Shown: positions 15,504 through 23,898 of the stretch, piece by piece
Layout of the letters: every line of letters starts with the position of its first letter
How positions within the stretch are numbered: position 1 is the first letter of the stretch
Notes under the pieces: model-generated
What the model was told of the DNA's origin: nothing
The model's input: the letters and a program-made list of their open reading frames with translations, nothing else
The model's database searches: none
NCBI RefSeq assembly: GCF_003012705.1
Contig: NZ_PXYL01000033.1
Coordinates: forward strand, 1-32,337
Length of the DNA: 32,337 nucleotides
Direction of reading: 5' to 3'
Source of the DNA: Pseudaminobacter soli (ex Li et al. 2025)
Lineage (GTDB): Bacteria; Pseudomonadota; Alphaproteobacteria; Rhizobiales; Rhizobiaceae
Position numbers and translations under genes: made by a program

Positions 15504-16475
15504 TCACCGTTCCTTCACGTAGGGCACGCCGCCGGCGCGCGGCGGGATGGCCTTGCCGATGAAGCCGGCGAGAAGGATGACGGTGAGGATGTAAGGCAGC
15601 GCCTGCATGAGCTGCACCGGCACCTTGCCGATGAACGGCCAAGGCATGCCCTGGAAGCGGATGGAAGCGGCTTCCAGGAAACCGAAAAGCAGGCAGGCGA
15701 ACATGGCCGGCACCGGCTTCCACTTGGCGAAGATGAGTGCAGCGAGCGCGATAAAGCCCTTGCCGGCGGTCATGTCCTTCACGAAGCCGGCGTTCTGCGC
15801 CACCGAAAGATAGGCGCCGGCAATGCCGGTCAGCACGCCGGTGCACAGCACAGCGCGATAGCGCAGCCAAGTCACCGAAATACCCGCAGTATCCACCGCC
15901 GCCGGGTTTTCGCCTACGGCGCGCAGGCGCAGGCCGAAGCGGGTGCGGAACAGCACCCACCAGGTGAACGGCACCATCAGGAAGGCGACATAGACCAGCA
16001 GCGAATGGCCGGAGATGACTTCAGCATAGATCGGGCCGATCACCGGCACGTCATGAACCGCATCCGCACCCGGCAGCGTGATGGCCTGGAAGCGGGCATC
16101 GCCGCTCAGCGAGGGCGTGCGGCCGCCCTGCTGGAACCAGGCCTGGCCGAGGATGATGGTGGAGCCGGCTGCGATGAAGTTGATCGCAACGCCCGAGACG
16201 ATCTGGTTGCCGCGGTGGGTGATGGAGGCAAAGCCGTGCACCAGCCCGAAGCAGACTGCCGTCAATATCGCGGCGGCCAGCCCGATCCAGGCCGAGCCGG
16301 TGACGGCGGCGGCCGAAGCGCCGGCGAAGGCGCCGGCCAGCATCTTGCCTTCGAGGCCGATGTCGAAAATGCCCGCGCGCTCCGAAAAGAGGCCGGCAAG
16401 GCAGGCGAGCAGCAGCGGCACCGAGACGCGGATCGTCGCGCCGACGAGCTGAACGAGAACGTCGATGAGCTCCAT
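15504..16475 (-). CDS. Nucleoside-type ABC transporter permease, second subunit
   Basis: Inner-membrane permease of the BPD_transp_2 class used by BMP-dependent nucleoside importers (NupQ/YufQ-like). It has 323 residues and about eight to ten hydrophobic spans. The start FSERAGIFDIGLEGKMLAGAF and the cytoplasmic-loop region FRTRFGLRLRAVGENPAAVDTAGI with its ENP.A...GI core are diagnostic of the family and contact the ATPase. Its start shares one base with the stop of the upstream permease (TGATG). It should form a heterodimer with that permease. Confidence 0.92.
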   Translation of the reverse strand: MELIDVLVQLVGATIRVSVPLLLACLAGLFSERAGIFDIGLEGKMLAGAFAGASAAAVTGSAWIGLAAAILTAVCFGLVHGFASITHRGNQIVSGVAINFIAAGSTIILGQAWFQQGGRTPSLSGDARFQAITLPGADAVHDVPVIGPIYAEVISGHSLLVYVAFLMVPFTWWVLFRTRFGLRLRAVGENPAAVDTAGISVTWLRYRAVLCTGVLTGIAGAYLSVAQNAGFVKDMTAGKGFIALAALIFAKWKPVPAMFACLLFGFLEAASIRFQGMPWPFIGKVPVQLMQALPYILTVILLAGFIGKAIPPRAGGVPYVKER

Positions 16476-17614
16476 CAGGCGCCCTCCCCCTTGACCACGG
16501 TGACGCCGACCGAACCTGGGCTCACACTGGCGAACAGCGTCTGGATCGCCGGGCGGAACATATGCTCCAGCGCGCCGGCAAACAGGATGACCAGGCCCTG
16601 GATGATGACGATCATGTCGCGCGAGATGGCGGGCATGTCGAAGGCGAGTTCGGCGCCGCCCTGGTAGAGCACGCCGAACAGGATGGCTGCCGGCACGATG
16701 CCAGCCGGATGCGAGCGGCCCATCAGCGCCACCGCGATGCCGACGAAGCCGGCGCCGGTGACGAAATCTAGCTGCACGCGGTGCTGGTCGCCCATGATCG
16801 GGTTCAGCGCCATCATGCCGGCCAGCGCGCCCGAGACCATCATTGTGATAATGATGATGCGCGCTTCGGAAATGCCGGCATAGCGCGCCGCCTTCGGGCT
16901 GAAGCCATAGGTGCGCATCTCATAGCCGAGCTTGGTGCGCCAGATCAGCACCCAGACCAGGAAGGCCATGACCAGCGCCAGCAGGAACGAGATGTTCAGC
17001 GGCGCCGAGCGCACGGTCATGCCGAACATTTCGAGCAGCCAGCCGAGCTTGGGCAGTTGAGCGCCGGGCAGGAAGTCGCGCGTCTGCGGCGCCATCGAGC
17101 CTGCGGGCTTCAGCACGTCGACCAGCAGGTAGACCATCGCGCTGGCGGCGATGAAGTTGAACATGATGGTGGTGATGACGATGTGCGAGCCGCGCTTGGC
17201 GAGCAGATAGGCAGGGATCAGCGCCCACAGCGCGCCCACCGCCGCCGAGGCGAGGATCGCCAGCGGGAAGGTCGCCCACCAGGGCAGCACGCTGTCGAAG
17301 GCCAGACACACCAGCGCGACGCCGAGGCCGGCGATATAGGCCTGCCCCTCGCCGCCGATGTTGAACAGGCCGCAGTGGAAGGCCACCGCAACCGCAAGGC
17401 CGGTGAAGATGAAGTTGGTGGCGTAGAACAGCGTGTAGGCGATGTTCTGGCCGTTGCCGAATGCGCCCTGCACCAGGATCTCGGCCGCGCGCAGCGGGTT
17501 TTCACCCACCAGCATGACGACGAGGCCGGCGACGAAGAACGCCACGGCGAGATTGATTATCGGAATCAGACCGTAGTCCGCCCAGCGGGGCAGTTTTGCG
17601 TAGGGCGTGCTCAC
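16475..17614 (-). CDS. Nucleoside-type ABC transporter permease, first subunit
   Basis: Partner permease of the same importer (NupP/YufP-like), 379 residues, longer at the N-terminus as usual for this subunit. About ten hydrophobic spans are visible, starting with IPIINLAVAFFVAGLVVMLVG. The conserved motifs are HCGLFNIGGEGQAYIAGLG and the coupling region WRTKLGYEMRTYGFSPKAARYAGI. It overlaps the ATPase gene by four bases and the next permease by one, so all three are translationally coupled. Confidence 0.92.
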   Translation of the reverse strand: MSTPYAKLPRWADYGLIPIINLAVAFFVAGLVVMLVGENPLRAAEILVQGAFGNGQNIAYTLFYATNFIFTGLAVAVAFHCGLFNIGGEGQAYIAGLGVALVCLAFDSVLPWWATFPLAILASAAVGALWALIPAYLLAKRGSHIVITTIMFNFIAASAMVYLLVDVLKPAGSMAPQTRDFLPGAQLPKLGWLLEMFGMTVRSAPLNISFLLALVMAFLVWVLIWRTKLGYEMRTYGFSPKAARYAGISEARIIIITMMVSGALAGMMALNPIMGDQHRVQLDFVTGAGFVGIAVALMGRSHPAGIVPAAILFGVLYQGGAELAFDMPAISRDMIVIIQGLVILFAGALEHMFRPAIQTLFASVSPGSVGVTVVKGEGA

Positions 17615-19143
17615 TCTGCGGCCTCCTTGCTTTCGACGCCGGCCATCAGCAGGCCAAGTTCGCCCTCGCCTGCGTCGGGCCCGCGCTCGCCGACGACACG
17701 GCCGGCGAACATCACCAGGATACAGTCGGAGAGCGAGCGGATCTCGTCGAGCTCGACCGAGATCAGCAGCACCGCCTTGCCCTGGTCGCGCATGGCGATG
17801 AGGCGCTTGTGGATGAATTCGATGGCGCCGACATCGACGCCGCGCGTCGGCTGGCCGACGATGAGGACGCCCGGGTCTTGCTCGATCTCGCGCGCCAGCA
17901 CAATTTTCTGCTGGTTGCCGCCTGAGAAATTGGCGGTCTTGAGGCGGCAGTCGTTGGGGCGAATGTCGTATTTCTGGATTTTTTCCCGCGCATCGTTGCG
18001 GATCGCCTCGATGTTCAGGAAGGGGCCGTTCAGATATTCAGGCTTGTCGTGATAGCCGAGGATCGAGTTCTCGTTCTCCTCGAAGGCCAGCACGAGGCCG
18101 ACATGGTGGCGATCTTCCGGCACATGGGCCAGGCCGCGGTCGCGCAGCTCGCCCGGATCGGCAATGCCGGTGACGTCGATCGGCTGGCCGTCGAGCGTGA
18201 CCGTGCCCGAGACCGCGCGGCGCGTGCCGGCAATCGCCTCGATCAGCTCCGACTGGCCGTTGCCGGCAACGCCGGCGATACCGACGATCTCGCCGGCGCG
18301 CACGTCGAAGGAGACGTTGTCGACCATAGTGACGCCGCGCGAGTCCTTCACCGTCAGGTTCTTCACCGACAGCTTCACGCCGCCCGGCTGGGCCTCGCCC
18401 TTCTCGACGCGCAAGAGCACGCGGCGACCAACCATCAGCTCGGCCAGCTCTTCGACGGTCGTTTCATTCGTCTTGCGGGTGGCGACCATCGTGCCCTGGC
18501 GCATGACCGAAACGGTGTCGGTGATGGCCATGATCTCGCGCAGCTTATGGGTGATCAGCACCACCGTCTTGCCCTGCTCCTTCAGCTGCTGGAGGATGCG
18601 GAACAGGTGGTCGGCCTCTGCGGGCGTCAGCACGCCGGTCGGCTCGTCGAGGATCAGGATTTCGGCGCCGCGATAGAGCGCCTTGAGGATTTCCACGCGC
18701 TGCTGCAGGCCCACCGGCAATTCCTCGATCACCGCATCGGGGTCGACCTCGAGGCCGTATTCGCGCTCCAGCCGGCGCAGCTCCGAGCGCGCCTTGGAGA
18801 TGGAGGTGTTGAGCAGCGCCTCGCCCTCGGCGCCGAGGATGATGTTTTCGAGCACCGAGAAGTTTTCCACCAGCATGAAGTGCTGGTGGACCATGCCGAT
18901 GCCGACCGCGATGGCATCGTTGGGCGTGCGGATGGCCGTCGGCTTGCCGCCCACGCGGATCTCGCCGCTGTCGGCCTGGTAGAAGCCGTAGAGGATCGAC
19001 ATCAGGGTCGACTTGCCGGCCCCGTTTTCGCCGATGATGCCGTGGATTGTTCCCGGAGCGATTTCAAGATTGATATCGCGATTAGCGCGAACGGCACCAA
19101 AACTCTTATTGATGCCGATCAGCTCGATTGCAGCTTCCGCCAT
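17611..19143 (-). CDS. Nucleoside-type ABC transporter ATPase, two nucleotide-binding domains
   Basis: Cytoplasmic ATPase with two fused ABC domains (NupO/YufO-like; also related to sugar importers such as RbsA), 510 residues. Domain 1: Walker A GENGAGKST (38-46), signature LPVGLQQRVEIL, Walker B ILILDEPTGVLT. Domain 2: degenerate P-loop GVAGNGQSEL, signature NFSGGNQQKIVLAREI, and a Walker B in which the usual acidic Asp-Glu reads VLIVGQPTRGVD. A degenerate second site is normal for the family. I choose ATG 19143. A GTG at 19155 is in frame but sits directly on the AGAGG ribosome binding site. It is the first gene of the operon running to deoA. Confidence 0.93.
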   Translation of the reverse strand: MAEAAIELIGINKSFGAVRANRDINLEIAPGTIHGIIGENGAGKSTLMSILYGFYQADSGEIRVGGKPTAIRTPNDAIAVGIGMVHQHFMLVENFSVLENIILGAEGEALLNTSISKARSELRRLEREYGLEVDPDAVIEELPVGLQQRVEILKALYRGAEILILDEPTGVLTPAEADHLFRILQQLKEQGKTVVLITHKLREIMAITDTVSVMRQGTMVATRKTNETTVEELAELMVGRRVLLRVEKGEAQPGGVKLSVKNLTVKDSRGVTMVDNVSFDVRAGEIVGIAGVAGNGQSELIEAIAGTRRAVSGTVTLDGQPIDVTGIADPGELRDRGLAHVPEDRHHVGLVLAFEENENSILGYHDKPEYLNGPFLNIEAIRNDAREKIQKYDIRPNDCRLKTANFSGGNQQKIVLAREIEQDPGVLIVGQPTRGVDVGAIEFIHKRLIAMRDQGKAVLLISVELDEIRSLSDCILVMFAGRVVGERGPDAGEGELGLLMAGVESKEAAE

Positions 19144-19159
19144 GCGACGGCCCACCTCT

Positions 19160-19190
19160 CATTATTTATTTTTTATCTTTTGGTCAAAAG
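19160..19190 (-). promoter_or_regulatory. Probable promoter and operator of the nucleoside transport operon
   Basis: Just upstream of the ATPase gene the DNA turns AT-rich. On the minus strand TTGACC is followed, 17 bases on, by TAATGA. The -35 lies inside a perfect palindrome, CTTTTG (19177-19182), GT, CAAAAG (19185-19190), which looks like an operator. The promoter spacing is good, but the predicted start would leave a very short leader, so the exact -10 is uncertain. Confidence 0.5.
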
Positions 19191-19362
19191 CTAGCATGGC
19201 GCTTGACCTCTGCCAATTCGGCACGAGGCCGGTTTCACTCTCGACAAATCGCCCGGGTCTTGTCAATTTTCCCAGGCGACAACGGGCGCGATATCGACAG
19301 ATTGTCGAGAATTTGTGGCAACTTTCCCGCACCGATTCTCGCTTCGGCAAAAGGATTCCGAC

Positions 19363-19572
19363 ATGACATCGCCCGACGAACGGCTGACGACGCTCGAAAT
19401 GAGGGCGGCGGAGCAGGAGAAGACTATCGAGGAACTGTCCGGCCAGCTCGCGGAACAGTGGAAAGTGATCGAGCGGCTGCAACGCAAGCTAGACGCGCTG
19501 ACCGACCGCTTCCTGGCGCTGGAAGAGCAGACGGCACCTGGGCACGAAGCGACCAAGCCGCCGCACTGGTAA
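19363..19572 (+). CDS. slyX: SlyX family protein
   Basis: Small conserved protein of unknown biochemical role, 69 residues from ATG 19363. It is almost entirely a coiled coil: heptads run through ERLTTLEMRAAEQEKTIEEL to the region around KLDALTDRFLALEEQ. It ends in PPHW, matching the C-terminal PPxY/W signature of SlyX. The frame is open 16 codons upstream, but the family start is MTSPDERLT. It is divergent from the nucleoside transporter operon across about 219 bases. Confidence 0.88.
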   Translation: MTSPDERLTTLEMRAAEQEKTIEELSGQLAEQWKVIERLQRKLDALTDRFLALEEQTAPGHEATKPPHW

Positions 19573-19652
19573 TTCCTGTGCAGGCCGAGGCTAGGCGGCC
19601 AAGCTGATCTGATTGTCTGGGAGCTTTTGGCGTTGAGGCGCCGGGAGTTGTC

Positions 19653-19703
19653 GGGCTCGGTCCAGAGCCCCGCAGGGAGGCCAACGCATTCGCGCGGCCT
19701 CCC
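19653..19703. other. Two adjacent hairpins in the slyX downstream gap
   Basis: GGGCTC/GAGCCC (19653-19658 with 19665-19670) and GGGAGGCC/GGCCTCCC (19675-19682 with 19696-19703) are perfect stems. No clear T-run follows on either strand. They lie between convergent slyX and the small gene at 19725 and may act as weak terminators for both. Confidence 0.45.
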
Positions 19704-19724
19704 GCAAAAGGGGTTAGATTTGCG

Positions 19725-19928
19725 TTATCTTCCGCAAGCGTAGCAGCCCGTGGCTGCGTTTACACGTGCTTGGGAAAGTAGGGCGGCCTGCTTTTCCAAG
19801 GTCCTGTTGTTCGCCTGTTCCACGAGATATCGAACCTCGTCGGCACGAACACCATCGCGCGCCATGACCTTCAGAATGATCGGATCACTCAGGAGATCCT
19901 CGAGCGTCGCTTCGTTCCAATCCGCCAT
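19725..19928 (-). CDS. Small protein of 67 aa with C-terminal CxxC, function unknown
   Basis: A short gene with a near-perfect ribosome binding site (AGGAGG, seven bases before ATG 19928), which supports expression. The product begins MADWNEATLEDLLSDPIILK and looks helical through VRYLVEQANNRTLEKQAALL. It ends GCYACGR, a CxxC pair that could bind metal or form a disulfide. I do not know a family. It is alone on its strand, and 247 bases without an evident gene follow upstream. Confidence 0.7.
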   Translation of the reverse strand: MADWNEATLEDLLSDPIILKVMARDGVRADEVRYLVEQANNRTLEKQAALLSQARVNAATGCYACGR

Positions 19929-20175
19929 ATCTGCCTCCTGTCGATTTCAGGCACGACGAAGATAGGTATGAAGCATGACAGGGCAATGGCACGAGCGTGA
20001 CAAGAGAGCGAAAAGATCGGCCTTCACGGCCAGTTGATCGGCCGTCGAAAAGCCATCCCGGACGGCCTGGAAAATGCGGCCGTCGAAGCGGGATGCACCC
20101 GCCTCAATATAGAAATATGTTATTAATCCGCGCCTTTAAAGACCGCCGGTCGGCAAGAGAGCGAGCCGCTGCGAC
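19929..20175. other. Intergenic stretch without a recognised gene
   Basis: About 250 bases between two minus-strand genes. It contains repeats of CGGCCGTCGAA (near 20037 and 20090), a GGCC-rich hairpin-prone part, and an AT-rich patch (near 20107-20127). The short open frame on the plus strand has no ribosome binding site and a basic, low-complexity product, so I do not call it. Confidence 0.5.
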
Positions 20176-20949
20176 CTAGCTCCTGAGATCGGCGAGATAG
20201 GAATTTGCCGCCGCGGATTCGGCGTAATCGCCAGTGTCGATTTTTGTGATCAACAATTTCTCACCGGTCGCTTCGGCCTCCGCCAGCAGCGATCCGTCGG
20301 GGGCAGCGATGACCGAAAGCCCGGCGTAGGAGAACAGTGCGTCGGCGCCGCAATGGTTCACATAGGCGACGAAGACCTGGTTCTCGAAGGCGCGGACCGG
20401 GATCATCTTGCGGGCGATGAGCTCGTCATGGTCGCTCTTGGGCAGCGCCGTCGGCACCGCGATCACCTCCGCACCCGCCATCGCCAGGCGGCGGACGTTT
20501 TCGGGGAACTCCACGTCGTAGCAGATCAGCAGGCCGACGTTGGTGCCGCGGTGGTTGATGACCTGCGCCTTCGGTTCCTCGGGCACGAACAGGCCGCGCT
20601 CATAAGGACCATAGAGATGCGACTTGCGGTAGACCGTGCGCGCGCCGAGCCCATCGACATAGAGCGCGCTATTGTAGATTGCCTCGCCGTGGCGCTCGGC
20701 AAAGCCGGCGACGATGCCGATGCCGGTCTCATCCGAAATCGCGGCCAGCCGGTCGGCCTGCTCGCCATCCTCCGGTTCGGCCAGCTTGCGGATCGCTTCG
20801 CCCGCGCCATAGCCGGTGAGCGAAAGTTCCGGCGTGATCAAGAGCGTGGCGCCGGCTGCGGCCGCTTCGAGCGCGGCCTGTCTGATCCGTGCGAGATTGG
20901 CGGTCACATCGCCGGCGACCGACTGCATCTGAAGAGCTGCGAGTTTCAT
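20176..20949 (-). CDS. Carbon-nitrogen hydrolase (nitrilase superfamily), probable aliphatic amidase
   Basis: Cytoplasmic amidase of 257 residues with the Glu-Lys-Cys triad: E42 (LLITPELSLTGYG), the lysine in VYRKSHLYGPYE and the cysteine in LLICYDVEFPENVRR. Members of this branch release ammonia from small amides, such as N-carbamoylputrescine, 4-guanidinobutyramide or omega-amides. The ATG shares a base with the permease stop (TGATG) and follows GGAGG, so it is the last gene of the ABC importer operon. With the ureohydrolase at the other end of the locus, one attractive substrate is 4-guanidinobutyramide (arginine monooxygenase route). N-carbamoylputrescine is less likely, because no agmatine deiminase is present. 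Confidence 0.88.
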   Translation of the reverse strand: MKLAALQMQSVAGDVTANLARIRQAALEAAAAGATLLITPELSLTGYGAGEAIRKLAEPEDGEQADRLAAISDETGIGIVAGFAERHGEAIYNSALYVDGLGARTVYRKSHLYGPYERGLFVPEEPKAQVINHRGTNVGLLICYDVEFPENVRRLAMAGAEVIAVPTALPKSDHDELIARKMIPVRAFENQVFVAYVNHCGADALFSYAGLSVIAAPDGSLLAEAEATGEKLLITKIDTGDYAESAAANSYLADLRS

Positions 20950-21752
20950 CACCTGACCTCCGAACCCATGGCGCCGAGCAGTTTTCTGATGTCGCCGAAC
21001 TTTGCGATCAGACCGAAGACCAGTGCCGCCAGCGCCACGAAGAACACCGACACCGCCGCCATGGTCGGCGTGTAGCCGTAGCGCAAGGCGTTGAAGATCT
21101 TGATCGGCAGCGTCTCCATGGTGAAGCCGATGGTCATGTAGGCGATGATGTACTCGTTCAGCGACAGCACGAATGCGAACGCATAGCCCGATACGAGATA
21201 GGGCAGGATCAGCGGCAGCACCACGGTGCGCGCCACCGTGCGGTCGTCGGCGCCCATGGTGGACGCTGCCTCGACCAGCGAGTTGTCGATCGAGGCAAAG
21301 CCCAGCGACAGGGTCACCAGCGGCAGGGTGACGAAGAAGATCGCGTGGCTGATCGCTGCCGTCCAGGGCTGACCGTAGAAGCCGGTGGTGGCCCAGAACG
21401 TCAGGAAGCCGAGCGCGGTGATGACCGGCGGCAGGATGAAAGGCGCCACGCCGAGCAGCTGGAAGATGCGGGCCCAGGGCGCCTTGCGCCGCCACAAGAA
21501 CCAGGACAGCGGCAAAGCGACGGAAACCGCGATTGCCGCTGAGGACAGCGCCAGGAGCAGCGAGGCGATCAGCGCGCTGCGCCATTCGGGATCGGTGAAG
21601 ATCTGCGAATACCAGGCGAGCGAGAAGCCCTTCGGCGGGAAGGTCAGGTCCTGTTTCTGGTTGACCGAGACGCCGAGCACCACCACCAGCGGCGCAGCTA
21701 TGAACAGCGCCACGACCCCGAAATAGAGCCTGCGAAGCCAGTTCTGCATCAT
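20949..21752 (-). CDS. Polyamine-type ABC transporter permease, PotC-like
   Basis: Inner-membrane permease of the spermidine/putrescine (PotC) type, BPD_transp_1 fold, 267 residues with six hydrophobic spans. The EAA loop that docks on the ATPase is EAASTMGADDRTVARTVVLP. It overlaps the PotB-like gene by four bases and the amidase by one. It should pair with that PotB-like subunit. The ligand may be a polyamine, guanidino compound or related amine. Confidence 0.92.
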   Translation of the reverse strand: MMQNWLRRLYFGVVALFIAAPLVVVLGVSVNQKQDLTFPPKGFSLAWYSQIFTDPEWRSALIASLLLALSSAAIAVSVALPLSWFLWRRKAPWARIFQLLGVAPFILPPVITALGFLTFWATTGFYGQPWTAAISHAIFFVTLPLVTLSLGFASIDNSLVEAASTMGADDRTVARTVVLPLILPYLVSGYAFAFVLSLNEYIIAYMTIGFTMETLPIKIFNALRYGYTPTMAAVSVFFVALAALVFGLIAKFGDIRKLLGAMGSEVR

Positions 21753-22603
21753 GCCGCGTTCTCCTTCCGGCCGACGAGCAGGGTGAGCCCCACCAGCGCC
21801 AGCGAGATCAGCACCAAGAATACGGCCATCGCCGCCGCAAACGGCATGTTGGACTGGTAGATGGCTTGGTCGGTGATCAGCACAGACAGCGTCCAGTGCT
21901 GCGGCCGGCCGAGGATCTGCGGCAGCAGGTAGGAACCGAGCGCGAAGACGAAGACCATGATCAGCGTCGCCACCAGCGTGTTGCGCAGCGCCGGCGTCAC
22001 CACGTTGAAGAAGGCCCGGACCGGCGAGGAGCCGAGCGTGCGGGCAGCCTCCAGCAGCGTCGGGTCAAGCCGCACCAGGGCGGGATAGAGCACAAGAATC
22101 GTATAAGGCAGCGCCTGGTAGACCATGCCCGTCAGCACCGCGCCAAAGCCAGGCAGCAGCGCCTGCGGCTCCGACATCAGGCCGATGGCGACCAGAAGGT
22201 TGGTGACGCCGGCGGTGCGCGAAAACAGCGTCGACCAGCTGAAGCCGATGATGACTTCAGACAGCGACAGCACCGACAGCAGACAGACCAGCCACACCGT
22301 CTGCACCTTTCGCGAGCACTTGGTGAGCAGGTAGGTGAAGGGGAAGGCGATCGCCACGCAGCAGATGGCGACGAGCACGGCGAGCATCAGCGAAAAGCCG
22401 AGCACCGAGCCGAAGAACGTCGTCAGGAAGCGGGCGTAATTGTCGAGGACGAAATCGGTCTTGTAGAAGCCGGCCGGGTCGCGCTTGAAGAAGCTCACCG
22501 CGATCATGGTCGAAAACGGCACCACGAAGAACACGACCAGCATCACCGCCGGGTAGAGCAGCGGCCCGTAGTCGGCCAGCGAATTGGGCGCTTCGCGTCT
22601 CAT
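21749..22603 (-). CDS. Polyamine-type ABC transporter permease, PotB-like
   Basis: Partner permease of 284 residues with six spans. The first spans LLYPAVMLVVFFVVPFSTMI, and the EAA loop is EAARTLGSSPVRAFFNVVTP. It is joined by ATGA overlaps to the ATPase upstream and the PotC-like permease downstream, showing tight co-translation. Confidence 0.92.
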   Translation of the reverse strand: MRREAPNSLADYGPLLYPAVMLVVFFVVPFSTMIAVSFFKRDPAGFYKTDFVLDNYARFLTTFFGSVLGFSLMLAVLVAICCVAIAFPFTYLLTKCSRKVQTVWLVCLLSVLSLSEVIIGFSWSTLFSRTAGVTNLLVAIGLMSEPQALLPGFGAVLTGMVYQALPYTILVLYPALVRLDPTLLEAARTLGSSPVRAFFNVVTPALRNTLVATLIMVFVFALGSYLLPQILGRPQHWTLSVLITDQAIYQSNMPFAAAMAVFLVLISLALVGLTLLVGRKENAA

Positions 22604-23637
22604 TTTTCGAGCACCACGCAGCTTTCGGCTGGCAGGACGATGCCGACCGGCGAGCCGGCCACCACATTCGGCCGCTCGCGCGGCGTGGCGACCGCAACGA
22701 TGGTCCGGCCGCCGGCCTCGACGAAGGTTTCGATGGTGCCGCCGAGATCACGCACGAAGGTGACGGTGCCGGAGATCGCGCCGTCACCGGGGGCGGTCAG
22801 GCGCACATCTTCGGGACGAACGGAGATCTGAGCCTTCTTCACGCCTGCAGACAGGGAAAGACCTGGAACGGCTGTACCCAACACCACCGCGCGGCCAGCG
22901 CCGTCGGCCTCGACGGGCAGGAGATTGGTCATGCCAATGAAATCGGCCACGAAGGCATCGGCCGGCTTGCGGTAGATTTCCACCGGCGCCGCGGCCTGGC
23001 GGATGCGGCCTTCGCCCATCACGACCACCAGGTCGGCCATGGTCATGGCCTCGCGCTGGTCGTGGGTGACGACGATTGTTGTGATGCCGAGCTTCTGCTG
23101 CAGCTGGCGCAGCTCGACCTGCATGGCTTCGCGCAACTTGGCATCCAGCGCCGAAAGCGGCTCGTCGAGCAGGAACAGGCGCGGCGAGAGCGCGAGCGCC
23201 CGGGCGATCGCCACGCGCTGGCGCTGGCCGCCAGACAGTTTCGCCACCGGGCGGTCGGCAAAGCCGGTCAGATGGATGAGCTTCAGGAGCTCATCGACGC
23301 GTCTTGCCTGCTCGTCCTTGGAACGGCCGCGGATGCGCAGCGGATAGGCGATGTTCTCGCCCACCGACAGATGCGGGAACAGCGCCAGCGACTGGAACAC
23401 CATACCGAGATCGCGCTTATGCGTCGGTACCTTGGTGATGTCGTCGTCATCGATGGCGATCGAACCGCTGGTCGGCTCCTCGAGGCCCGCGATCATGCGC
23501 AGCAGCGTGGTCTTGCCGCAGCCGGACGGCCCCAGAAGGCACACGAAAGTGCCGTGCGGAACGTTCAGCGCAACGCGGTCCACCGCCTTGAAGTTACCGA
23601 ATTCCTTGGTGACGTCATTCAAAGACAGGCCGGACAT
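22600..23637 (-). CDS. Polyamine-type ABC transporter ATPase, PotA-like
   Basis: ATPase of 345 residues. Walker A GPSGCGKT (36-43), signature LSGGQRQRVAIARAL, Walker B LFLLDEPLSALD and switch His in VVTHDQREAMT are all intact. The C-terminal part (from about 240) is a TOBE domain as in PotA and other CUT1/polyamine ATPases. It begins 261 bases after the binding-protein gene, and a hairpin lies in that gap. Confidence 0.93.
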   Translation of the reverse strand: MSGLSLNDVTKEFGNFKAVDRVALNVPHGTFVCLLGPSGCGKTTLLRMIAGLEEPTSGSIAIDDDDITKVPTHKRDLGMVFQSLALFPHLSVGENIAYPLRIRGRSKDEQARRVDELLKLIHLTGFADRPVAKLSGGQRQRVAIARALALSPRLFLLDEPLSALDAKLREAMQVELRQLQQKLGITTIVVTHDQREAMTMADLVVVMGEGRIRQAAAPVEIYRKPADAFVADFIGMTNLLPVEADGAGRAVVLGTAVPGLSLSAGVKKAQISVRPEDVRLTAPGDGAISGTVTFVRDLGGTIETFVEAGGRTIVAVATPRERPNVVAGSPVGIVLPAESCVVLEK

Positions 23638-23848
23638 GTGTCTCCCACTTTTGTTTCGGCTTGCTTCATACCTGTTGCCACTCTTCCACGCCCCGAAGGG
23701 ATAGAAAAGTCATTCTCGGCGAACAGGTTCGAAAGCTTGGAGGCCAATTCTGCGGCGCCGCCCGAGCGGCTTATCGAAAAGCCCGGAGCCCGGGCATATT
23801 TTCCAGCCATTTCGTTGAGGCTGGCCGCAATCTGGCGGGTCAAAGGCC

Positions 23849-23869
23849 CTCCCCCGCCAGGCGAGGGAG
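23849..23869 (-). terminator. Intercistronic hairpin after the binding-protein gene
   Basis: CTCCCTCGC and GCGGGGGAG (minus strand; plus coordinates 23861-23869 and 23849-23857) form a 9-bp stem with one G-T pair and loop CTG, 29 bases after the stop of the binding protein. Such hairpins typically keep binding-protein mRNA more abundant than that of the membrane subunits. Confidence 0.5.
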
Positions 23870-23898
23870 AGCCGCGATGAAATGCTTGAAGTCGACTA

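Noticed and set aside
19997-20179. A 60-codon plus-strand frame in the gap before the amidase
   Set aside because: No ribosome binding site, and a basic low-complexity product in a repeat-rich stretch.
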